Shown here piece by piece: positions 54,955-64,000 of a stretch of DNA of 64,000 nucleotides. Source of the DNA: Flaccisagitta enflata (taxonomy: Eukaryota > Chaetognatha > Sagittoidea > Aphragmophora); NCBI GenBank assembly GCA_965153355.1, contig OZ231127.1, positions 29,202,001 to 29,266,000 of the forward strand. The letters are read 5' to 3'. Numbering within the stretch: position 1 is the first letter of the stretch; each line of letters starts with the position of its first letter. The notes under the pieces are model-generated. The model did no database searches. It was not told the origin of the DNA and saw only the letters and a list, made by a program, of their open reading frames with translations. The translations under genes and the position numbers were made by a program.

Positions 54955-55240
54955 TTTGCGGCATTAGATAGCCATATTCAATAGGTTCAAAATGGTCGCC
55001 GATTTTCTTGTCAAATTGTGGACATTAAAGCTACATACATTATGATAAAACATAAAAAATTCAGATTCAATCTACATTTGTTTTGCCTTTTGTAGGAGTC
55101 ATTATTTTCACTAATCCTGATATAAAATCTAAACGAATCAAGCTACAAAGCTCTGCTTGGCATCATTTTTTGTGGGTTTCAATAGCTTCAAAATGGTCAC
55201 CGATCTTTATCTTTAATCACATGTTTTAAAGGCTTACTGA
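54955..55240. repeat. Possible partial relative of foldback module D
   Basis: TTCAAAATGGTCGCCGATTTTC and GCTTCAAAATGGTCACCGATC resemble GCTACAAAACGGTCTCCGATTTTC (62391) and GCTTCAAAATGGTCATAGATTTT (3832), and ACGAATCAAGCTACAAAGC occurs in all. Boundaries are not clear. Confidence 0.4.
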
Positions 55241-55404
55241 CACTAAACATCCGGGACTTTTATTTTTTCCAAGATAGTAGGAAGCAACAAGCGGTAAAAA
55301 AGCACACTAGTATCAGAAAGAACGCGAATATAGAACGAACGAAGGAACGTTAGCGTTGTTAGCGTTGTTAGCACACAGCTGTTAGTATTGTATTTAACCA
55401 ATAC

Positions 55405-55793
55405 TTTTAAAAATTGTCTATCAGACTACCAGGGCTAAAATATGACGTGATGCAACAACGCCGACAACAAAAGTATTGTCTATCTGATTACCAGGGCTAA
55501 AATATGATGTGGTGCAACAACGCTAATAACAAAAGTATTGACTATCAGACTACCAGGGCTAAAATATGATGTGATGCAACGACGCAGACAAGAGAAGTAT
55601 TGTCTATCAGACTACCAGGGCTATAATACGATGTGGTGCAATGACGCTAACAAGAAAAGTGTTGTCTGTCAAACTACCAGGGCTAAAATATGACGTGATG
55701 CAACAACGCCGAATGCAACAACGCCGAAAACAAAAGTATTGTCTTTCTGATTACCAGGGCTAAAATATGACGTGATGCAACAACGCCAGCAAT
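55405..55793. repeat. 62-bp minisatellite, about 6 copies
   Basis: The marker ACCAGGG falls at 55428, 55490, 55552, 55614 and 55676, exactly 62 bp apart, then at 55752 after a 14-bp internal duplication. Each unit contains GGGCTAAAATATGACGTGAT and GCAACAACGCC. Upstream GTTAGCGTTGTTAGC (55350) is a smaller repeat. Confidence 0.9.
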
Positions 55794-55919
55794 GTTTGTC
55801 CAACGTATGATGACGTTTGGGAAGATGAATGGATGAACAAACGAGGAAGAACAAATTTATACCGACGTCCTTTATACCGACGTCCAGACGAACAAACACA
55901 AATACGATTATGCAATTTT

Positions 55920-55985
55920 CTCTCTCTCTGGCTCTCTCTCTTTCTCTCTCTCTGGCTCTCTGACTCTCTCTCTTTCTCTCTCTCT

Positions 55986-56042
<57 letters not shown>
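55920..56042. repeat. (CT)n tract with GGCTCT interruptions
   Basis: CT repeat with periodic GGCT and TTCT interruptions, pure from 55991. Confidence 0.92.
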
Positions 56043-56045
<3 letters not shown>

Positions 56046-56192
56046 ATGTTTCCTTTGGACACGTAGTTATGTATATCTTTTCCTGCGGTGACAGGAAGAA
56101 GGTCGAAATATATGAATGGGAGGCTAAGAGCAAACGTGAGGGAAGAAAGTGGACAAGCGCAAATAAATTGGTAATCACGAGAGAAAAAGAAA

Positions 56193-56550
<358 letters not shown>

Positions 56551-56577
56551 AGAACAAGAATGAAAGAAAGAACAAGA

Positions 56578-57339
56578 CAGCTGGGTATCCTACGATTCTA
56601 AGAAACCTAGGATTCTGGGTTAGAAAGCTTACGTTTCTAGGTTTCCTAGCTGATTTTACAAAGGGAAAGTAAGTCTTTTTATTATAACCCAAAAAGCGCT
56701 GCTTTGATTTTTCTCCTTTCTTGGGTGATTGTCCATGATGGCACAACATCAAGATGCCATAAAAGAATAGCATCGCCACTCCGCTGTAAATAGATAAAAA
56801 ATGTGAATGAAAAAATCCTACCTACGTTTTCTTAGGTTTCTAGGTTTTCTAGGAAAATGTTGCTTATGTTTCTTAGAATTCTAGATTTCCAAGGATTTAC
56901 AATATCAGCAAGAATAGAAATTTTTTCTTCCTTGTACATCTGTTGCTCCTTTCATTGGTTGATTCACTTTCACTCTTTTGTTAGAAAAGATTTTCATTTT
57001 CGCTGACATTGTTAATCTTGGGCTTGGAAAACCTAGAATTCTAAGAAACCTATGAAAAATCTTCTTAGAAAACCTAGAAACGTAAGAAACCTAGGTTAAA
57101 GTTTTTCTTTCACTTTTTCCACCAACTTAGAGTAGAGTGGCGACGCTATCATTCTATGGCATCAAGATGTCTTCCTGTTGTTAGTAACCACCCAAAAAAA
57201 ATTGAAAATTGATGGGGCGCCTTCTGGATTAAAATGAGAAAAACTCAATTTCCCATTGTAAAGTTGGTTAGGAAACTTAGAATCCTAAACTTTCTAACCC
57301 AGATTCCTACGTTTCTTAGAATCGTAGGAAACTCAGCTG
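56578..57339. mobile_element. Foldback element between 23-bp direct repeats
   Basis: The element begins CAGCTGGGTATCCTACGATT and ends GGAAACTCAGCTG; arms of about 200 bp share CCTACGATTCTAAGAAAC, TCTGGGTTAGAAAG and TGCCATAAAAGAATAGC-type segments in inverted orientation. Identical 23-bp direct repeats flank it (56555-56577 and 57340-57362, core AATGAAAGAAAGAACAAG). The middle also has CCTAGAAACGTAAGAAACCT repeats. There is no coding capacity. Confidence 0.75.
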
Positions 57340-57460
57340 CAAGAATGAAAGAAAGAACAAGAAGGAAAGAGACAAAGGTCAACACACCTTGGCGTGGTAT
57401 CAAGGGTAATAAGGGTAATCAATTTCTCAGAATTTCAGATTTCTAAGAATTTCAGAAGTA

Positions 57461-57748
57461 CCCTAAAGTACCATTAGATACCAAAAGTACCCTAAAGTAT
57501 CCTTAAGTACCAAAAGGTTCTCAGGGTACCCTCAAGTGCTCAAGTACCCTAAAGTTCCCTAAAATACCCTGAAGTACCTAAAGTAGCCTAATGTACCCTA
57601 AGTACTCTAAAGTACCTGTAGTACCTAGAGTACTCTAAAGTACCCTTAAGTACCTAATGTACCCTAAAGTGCCCTTAAGTATCTAATGTACCCTAAAATA
57701 CCCTTAAGTACCCTAAAGTACCCTAAAGTACCATAAAATACCTTTAAA
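57461..57748. repeat. 10-bp minisatellite (AAGTACCCTA)
   Basis: Variants of AAGTACCCTA and CTTAAGTACC continue for almost 290 bp, with period shifts caused by small deletions. Confidence 0.88.
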
Positions 57749-57776
57749 ATGAAGACTAAAGCTATATTTCAAAAAT

Positions 57777-57860
57777 GTTACGGACAGACCAACAGACAGA
57801 CCGACTGACCAAGCGACATAGTGGCATCTAGAGTCGGGTTCACGCAACTAAAAAAGAAAA
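57777..57860 (+). repeat. Family A 3' fragment
   Basis: TACGGACAGACCAACAGACAG, GACCGACTGACC and then CATCTAGAGTCGGGTTCACG followed by CAACTAAAAAAG. Only the tract, hairpin and A-rich tail are present. Confidence 0.7.
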
Positions 57861-58085
57861 AAAGAACGAGAGAAAGAAGGAGAGATCGAAAGAAACAAAG
57901 AAAGGATGATAATGGAAAGAAAAAAAGAAAGGATGAAAAAAAGGAAGGAACGAAGGAACAAAGGAACGAAGGAACAAAGGAATGAAGGAACAAAGGAACA
58001 AAGGAAGGAAGGAAGGAAGGAAGGAAGGGAGAAAGGAAGATAGGAGGGAGGGAAGGAAGGAAGGAAGGAAGTAAGGAAGGAAAAA
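57861..58085. repeat. (GGAA)n/(GAAA)n purine tract
   Basis: Degenerate GAAA and AAGG units continue from the A-rich tail of the family A fragment, which suggests the tail seeded the array. Confidence 0.8.
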
Positions 58086-58146
58086 AATTGACAAAAAAAT
58101 CATGGATTCCGTTCCAAAGTGACTCAATATCTAGAGTAACTATCGG

Positions 58147-58148
<2 letters not shown>

Positions 58149-58241
<93 letters not shown>
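58149..58241. repeat. (GA)n microsatellite with family B-like edge
   Basis: GA units are followed by GTGTGTGTTG and then TTTGAGGCCGCTGCCCAAAA, close to the family B terminus. Confidence 0.85.
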
Positions 58242-58244
<3 letters not shown>

Positions 58245-58299
58245 TGTGTGTTGTACAGATAATTGGCGCTTTGAGGCCGCTGCCCAAAAAGGAACCTAC

Positions 58300-58850
58300 A
58301 AGAGACGTGAATTTTGCCTCATCTGTTTGTAAATCGATAATAACCCTTGTGGGCAGTTGTGGTCCCCTCTTCTCTAGATCATAAAATCTGAACTGATGGT
58401 AAGTCTGTGACCACTTTTGTAAGTACTTTGGATGAATTTTCTACTGTGCCCCTACCCAATCACCTCAAGTTAAAACCTTGCCTCTTTGCGCCTCCTTGTG
58501 CCTTGTGCCTTTTGTTGTCTGTATTTAAAGATCTCTCCGGAATCCTTTGGCTGTGTGTCAATTATGTCTAGAGGCTAGAGGCTATATCCATGAGACTAAA
58601 GACTAACATGCAAACACTTAACGATTTGCTTCTCTACTTTGTGTTATCTAATATCTATATTCTCGGGCCATCAATTGCACATGTGATGGCATTCATTGTA
58701 ACGCATAACACAAACAACACGACAACAAAAGTTGGTCATTATCAACAGAAATGGAACCAAGATAAACGGTATAATACACAACTGATTGATGATGAGAGTG
58801 CCATTATTACAGACCATCGGATGGTTCATTCATGACCGCCTCCACCGCAG
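58300..58850. other. Intergenic, no recognised gene
   Basis: Unique sequence with no splice-bounded frame. Confidence 0.4.
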
Positions 58851-58857
58851 CCTCCAG

Positions 58858-58985
<128 letters not shown>

Positions 58986-59577
58986 GACGGATAGACAGAC
59001 AAAAAGACAGCGAGGATTGTTTCGGCCATTCATTTCCCATTTGTTTTCTTATCGATTCCTATACAAGATAATTTCGTACAACTCTGGAGAGAGATATAAA
59101 TCGAGTTCCCGAGTTGGCAAACATTTGCGCTTTTAACTTTTTTTTCTCAGAAAATAAAAAGATCGTTGTACTACTACCGCATGAGTTAATATATTTGATT
59201 CCATCTATGATTTCTTTCTTTCTTTCTTTTTTTATTCTTTTCATTTTTTCTTGTTTATGTGGTGCCATGCCGGCCGAGATAGAACTTTTGTTATTGAACT
59301 AACCGAATTCATTACTCTCTTCCTTTACTCTCCTGTTTATGCCTGCATGTTCCACCATTTTGTAACACACGTGGATGAGTCATACCCTTGATTTCCGGTT
59401 AGGTGATCATTAAGTATTAGCTGGATATACAGTGGAGCTTCACTAGAGCGCACCCGCTAATAAAGAAGTTCTTCTTTTCTTCTACATAGCACTGACTGCC
59501 CATAGTCTTAACTCCAGCATTGATTATCACCGCAGTGCTTGCGATGTTTTTGAAAAGGGGGACTTTCATTCATTGTT

Positions 59578-59995
59578 GAAGCTGGGATTTGAGCCTCAAC
59601 GCTGGGATTTGAGCCTCAAGGCTGAGATTTTAGCCTTGAGACTTGGATTTAAGCCTTGAGGCAGGAATTAAAGCCTTGAGGATAGGACTCCAGCCGCGAC
59701 GCTGAGATTTGAGACTCGAGGTTGGAAATGAGCCTCGCGGCTGGGATTATAGCCTCAAGGCTGGGATTTGAACCTCAAGGCTGGGCTTTGAGCATTGAGG
59801 CTGGGATATGAGCCTTGAGGCTGGGATTTTAGCCTCGGGGCTGGAATTTGAGCCTTGAGAATAGGATTTGAGCCTGGAGGCTAGGATTTGAGCCTGGAGG
59901 CTGGGATTTGAACCCCAGGCTAGGGAGGGGGAACAAATGGAGAAACGAACGAATGAACGTTCTACAGGACATTGTCCCCTTCGGAGCCGCTGCCC
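59578..59995. repeat. Family B minisatellite with one TIR-like end
   Basis: GCTGGGATTTGAGCCTCAAG, 20 bp, repeats about 16 times (59580-59925). It is followed by GAACGAACGAATGAACG and a 36-bp segment (59960-59995) differing from the right arm at 28921-28956 at only two positions. A matching left arm was not found. Confidence 0.75.
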
Positions 59996-60002
59996 AGAAA
60001 GA

Positions 60003-60232
<230 letters not shown>

Positions 60233-60429
60233 GCGCTTGAATATAATAAGGAGAGAGAAGGAACTGAAAAAAACAAAAACCATATTACGATTTTTTACAG
60301 TCGGCGAGAGCCGCCTTTATTGGTAGTTATTTCTATGTTGGCAATAGGGCAGCTTCAGTATAAGGCATAATTTTGCTCAGTCCCTTGAAATGCGCTCTAG
60401 TGCAGACCAACTGTACGACATTATTTGTA

Positions 60430-61020
60430 ATAAATAGTAAGTCTTTGGAAGCATGATCAAAATAGCCCATTCTGGTTACAAGGGTTGCGACGTTAAAAAA
60501 GTCAAGAAGTCTAGAACTTGGGAAACATTTGTGTGTTCGTAGGTTTGTTCGTTGGTCCATTAATCTATTGGTCTGCTCGTTCACCCGCGCACATCTTCAA
60601 CTTCCAGCCCTCTAAAACCTTATCTAACAAACCATCTCAGGGCTAGGATTCGCAATAGTTAACTTTAACCAGCTAGTTAACTAGTCAAAATTCTAAAAAC
60701 CCCTATAGTTAACTAATAGAAATTAACTAGTTAAAACAGTTAAAAATTTCTATGGAAATTTGGGGAAAAATCACTTATTTTCCCCTCAAATGACATGATT
60801 TTTGGTAAATTTTTTTGGTCACAAAGAAAAATGTGGACAATTGTAACACACAAACATCCCTTTTCTTAAAAGTCTCTCTTTTTTCCTTTCCTCTTTTCTT
60901 TCCTTTTCTTCACTCTTTTTTTGAATTTTCTTTTTTTTCTTGTTTTCTCATCAGTTAAGATTAGAAGGTGATCTTTGCTGATTAAGAGGCGCTTTACTTC
61001 TACTCTCGTGCACGGGAGAA
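60430..61020. other. Intergenic, with a TTAACTAG palindrome cluster
   Basis: AGCTAGTTAACTAG, TAGTTAACTA and TTAACTAGTTAA lie within 60660-60745. No gene recognised. Confidence 0.5.
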
Positions 61021-61127
<107 letters not shown>

Positions 61128-61476
61128 TGAAGATGACTGATTCAAGACACTGAAGCTGTTTCATCAAATAAAGATGGCGAAGCAAGTTACACGACTCGTT
61201 GATACATCGAAAATTCCTGAGATCGGAAATAAATGCTTGATCTTCAAAGTCATGAAGTCAGAAGCGACATGTAGAGTCTACATGAAACAGAGAGGAAGTG
61301 ATTGTAGGAGAAACAAGTCGATGGAACAGTTCGTAATAAAGGCTCCAGTTTTCTCTATTAAATGCTCATAAAAAAGAGAAGGGGGGAAGAGCAAATGAAA
61401 TGGAGTGAAACTCCAATCTACTGGCATTGAGCCAAGCTCTAGAAATAAATGGATTCTCCGAGTACCTCTGTTTTCC

Positions 61477-61610
<134 letters not shown>

Positions 61611-61921
61611 GCTGTTCTTTTGCATATTTTATAGAATTCTTTAAAACTCCTCCCCCTTCATCTCACGGAGTTTTTTTTCCGTTTCAAGGTCTTTCTTTCT
61701 CATTCCGTGTACCTCTTTTGTAGTGACTTACTCCCGGGGTATTCTGGATTTTGCATTTTGCATATCGCACGGGATAATCAGCCTCTTTAAGTCTGCATAG
61801 GATGATTTGTTGCATGGTTTATACATATTCCACAGAACGTGAATAATTAGCCTCTGTACTGCAACAGAAGATGATTTATTACAGAGCGTTTAGTGAATAT
61901 TTTAAAGACAGCATTTTTCAA

Positions 61922-62486
61922 CAGTAGCGACAGAAAATTCCGGACAACATGTTTTGCTCATTTTTTCTAACCCAAAAGCTTGATCGATAAAAAAATTCCT
62001 GACCCTTAGAAAGATAGATATATGTGGCTTTGTTCGTTTAGAAATGGTATAGGTTTGAAGAAAAATATCACCATTTGGAAAAGGGGCAAATATTGACTTT
62101 TTTTCTATTAGTAATTTTTGTCCCAACGTTTTTTCTAAAAAATGCAATTCAGGTTTGTCACAGCTACTTGATATCCATGAGCAAATTAAAGAGCTTCGAA
62201 TTTTCTTCAAAACGGCGCTAAGAACAAATTTTTTACTCTGTGCGTTTAGTTTCGATGTTAAAACAAACAAAAAACATGAAAATTCTGTAGTGAATTCTCA
62301 AATTCCTGACAACCTGTCTTCATTCCAATGCCATATCTAAACGAATAAAGCTAAGACAACCAGCAACATCTCATTTGAAAGATCTTTCGCAGAGCTACAA
62401 AACGGTCTCCGATTTTCTTTAATTTTTCTCATTGCTTGGGTGTTAAGTACTGACAACATGTTGTCCGGAATTTTCTGTCGCTACTG
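61922..62486. mobile_element. Foldback module D, copy 2
   Basis: The ends are perfectly inverted for more than 30 bp: CAGTAGCGACAGAAAATTCC on the left and GGAATTTTCTGTCGCTACTG on the right. The interior matches 3350-3905. TA is not seen outside; AA and TT flank it. A family A copy begins at the next base. Confidence 0.75.
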
Positions 62487-62636
62487 TTAGTCGCGGATAC
62501 GTGACTCTACACCTTTCCATGTCTGTCGGTCGGTCGTCCTTCCCTCCGTAATATATTTGAATTGCGTGCGGTTTTCGCATTACTGCTCCTGCCCAACAAT
62601 CCGCAACTGGATTGCCGTGTATCCGGCCTTGCTTTC
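62487..62636 (-). repeat. Family A hairpin repeat, copy 16
   Basis: TTAGTCGCGGATACGTGACT at one end and GCCGTGTATCCGGCCTTG at the other. Arms AGTCGCGGAT and ATCCGCAACT pair at 9 of 10; the arm ends in GAT, and the partner begins ATC. Confidence 0.88.
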
Positions 62637-62900
62637 TTTTGAGGGGCTCAATTCGTTCAATCACCTTGAAGCGTTACTTTAATCAAAAGTTTTGTAATTT
62701 GAAAACAGAAACTGCTCTTACTACCGCCGTTTGCGCTCATGCCGCATAAAAGTTCACGGCAGTATTTGATTTTGTCTTTGAAAAAGACTTCAAGCTGCAG
62801 AAATGAAATAAAAATTTCTTAACCCTTTATTCCTATCTTTCTTCCAAATCTAAACTGCGGACTAGAACGGCAATCGTGACATTCATGTTTGTTATTTATA

Positions 62901-63427
62901 CAGTCAGTGGACAAAACAAAATAGGTAGAGAGCTCACTCTGTTGGCTTTGATCCAACCTACTGTTATCAAACAGCAGGCAGTAAATAACAACTGGTTGTG
63001 AAAATTACAGCCGGCTGTTATCTTACAAAGTCGGCAAAAATCCAACCTAAATAGAAAAGAACGTGACCATCATATTCATAATCCTGATGAAATTCTGAGA
63101 AGTTTGACATGTCACACTCAACATTTCTTATAAGAAATAATCTTTAAACATTGTATTATAATTTTATTGAACATTGATAAAAATTTTTTATTTTCATATA
63201 AAAGTATATGTTGTGATATATCAAACTTGTCAGAATTTCACCAGGATTATGAATATGCAGGTCTCGTTCTATTTGGTGAAAGTTGGATTTTTGTCAACTT
63301 TATAGCAGGACAGCCGGCTGTAATTTTTACAACCAGTTGTTGTTTACAGCCTGCTGTTTGATAACAGTAGGTTGGATCAAAGCCAACAGAATGAGCTCTC
63401 TACCTATTTTGTTTTGTCCACTGACTG
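62901..63427. mobile_element. TA-flanked foldback element 4, nearly full palindrome
   Basis: CAGTCAGTGGACAAAACAAA on the left and TTTGTTTTGTCCACTGACTG on the right, with TA outside (62899-62900 and 63428-63429). Almost the whole 527 bp is inverted around 63165, including TTGGATCAAAGCCAACAG, ACAGCCGGCTGT and CATATTCATAATCCTG with their complements. No protein. MITE-like, Tc1/mariner-type ends inferred. Confidence 0.82.
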
Positions 63428-63701
63428 TATACGACTTATGACAAGAAAAGTAAAGGCTTGGAGACATGGGACAAAATGGCGCTGGAATTGAGCCGATTGC
63501 GCAAAGCTCGAGGCTAGATTTCGAGGTACTGAAATCAATTCTTCAAAGAAGAAATCAAGAGTGAAATAACCGACGAAAAAAGTGATAGCGAAATAGAAAA
63601 ATAAGAAAAAAAAATTAATACTAAAAAAAGAAATGCATGATGAAAGATGAAAGATGAAACAGTAAAATGAAAATGAAAAACATCAAACATGAAACTGAAA
63701 G

Positions 63702-63925
63702 AAACAAGGCCGGATACACGGCTACCCCAGTCGCGTGTGGGTGAGCAGGGGCTGTAATTGAGGTCACCACAACATTTGGGCAGGAGCAGTGAGGCCAAAA
63801 ACCGCAAAACCCCCAAAAAAGTAAAGTGTGACGGAGGGACCGACGGATGGACCAACGGACGGGCGGACCGACGGACGGACCGACAAAGCGGGTTGTAGAG
63901 TCGCGTAGCACGCTACTAAAAAAAA
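63702..63925 (+). repeat. Family A hairpin repeat, copy 17 (long subtype)
   Basis: AAACAAGGCCGGATACACGG to GAGTCGCGTAGCACGCTACT plus eight A. First arm AGTCGCGTGT and last arm GCACGCTACT pair at 8 of 10. The TTTGGGCAGGAGCAGTGAGG insert is shared with the 47.76 kb copy. Confidence 0.88.
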
Positions 63926-64000
63926 GGTCACGATGAATTCTCGTAAGGGACCATGTACACATAGCCATTAGTCAACAGGTGCTAGTCATCAGCTTTCGTC

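Noticed and set aside
61174-61371. 65-aa plus-strand frame starting MAKQVTRLVDTSK
   Set aside because: The ATG context and composition are reasonable, but there is no homology I recognise, no splice signal and no partner exon. Too short to call.

Overview
The window is nuclear DNA from an animal, most likely an invertebrate. It has spliced genes with GT-AG introns, a very high density of simple-sequence repeats, many dispersed foldback repeats and one 10-base N gap. The best taxonomic clue is the C-terminal coiled coil of a SynGAP/DAB2IP/RASAL2-type RasGAP, a family I know only from animals. Species cannot be fixed from sequence alone. Bacterial features (operons, ribosome binding sites, CRISPR) are absent, and I saw no tRNA or rRNA gene.

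Genes. On the minus strand at 1.6-8.4 kb lie a CD225/dispanin-like membrane exon (1568-1915) and an upstream proline-rich ORF with repeated PPxY-type motifs (7524-8390); they may belong to one gene. On the plus strand at 31.55-32.61 kb are the last three coding exons of the RasGAP, with a glutamine-rich tail. At 39.08-44.61 kb is a seven-exon plus-strand gene for an unrecognised hydrophilic protein of about 420 aa; every splice junction can be read and the phases agree. Weaker candidate exons are at 15285 (hydrophobic leader plus consensus donor), 54282 (basic peptide plus donor) and 46080 (Lys/Asp/Glu-rich).

Repeats. Family A is a 140-350 bp SINE-like repeat with about 20 copies or fragments. 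One end has a hairpin and an A-rich tail, the other a GGCCG hairpin, and the middle is a GACG/GACC tetranucleotide tract. Its roughly 10-bp arms differ between copies but stay complementary within a copy. Family B has minisatellites of 20-21 bp bounded by a 44-bp perfect inverted repeat (best copy 28598-28956). Family C is a diverged repeat at 10.2 and 54.5 kb. Several foldback elements have TA at both ends (107-707, 3135-4302, 59430-60413, 62901-63427), and another (56578-57339) sits between identical 23-bp direct repeats. Minisatellites with periods of 10, 12, about 35, 62 and about 120 bp and very long di-, tri- and tetranucleotide tracts fill most remaining space.

Genes and repeats are interwoven. 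In the 39-44 kb gene most introns carry a long microsatellite next to a splice site, and in two places the microsatellite itself provides the splice signal (the (GT)n donor after exon 5 and the (CT)n pyrimidine tract before exon 1). The RasGAP introns and flanks likewise hold a (GA)n(CA)n block and two family A copies.
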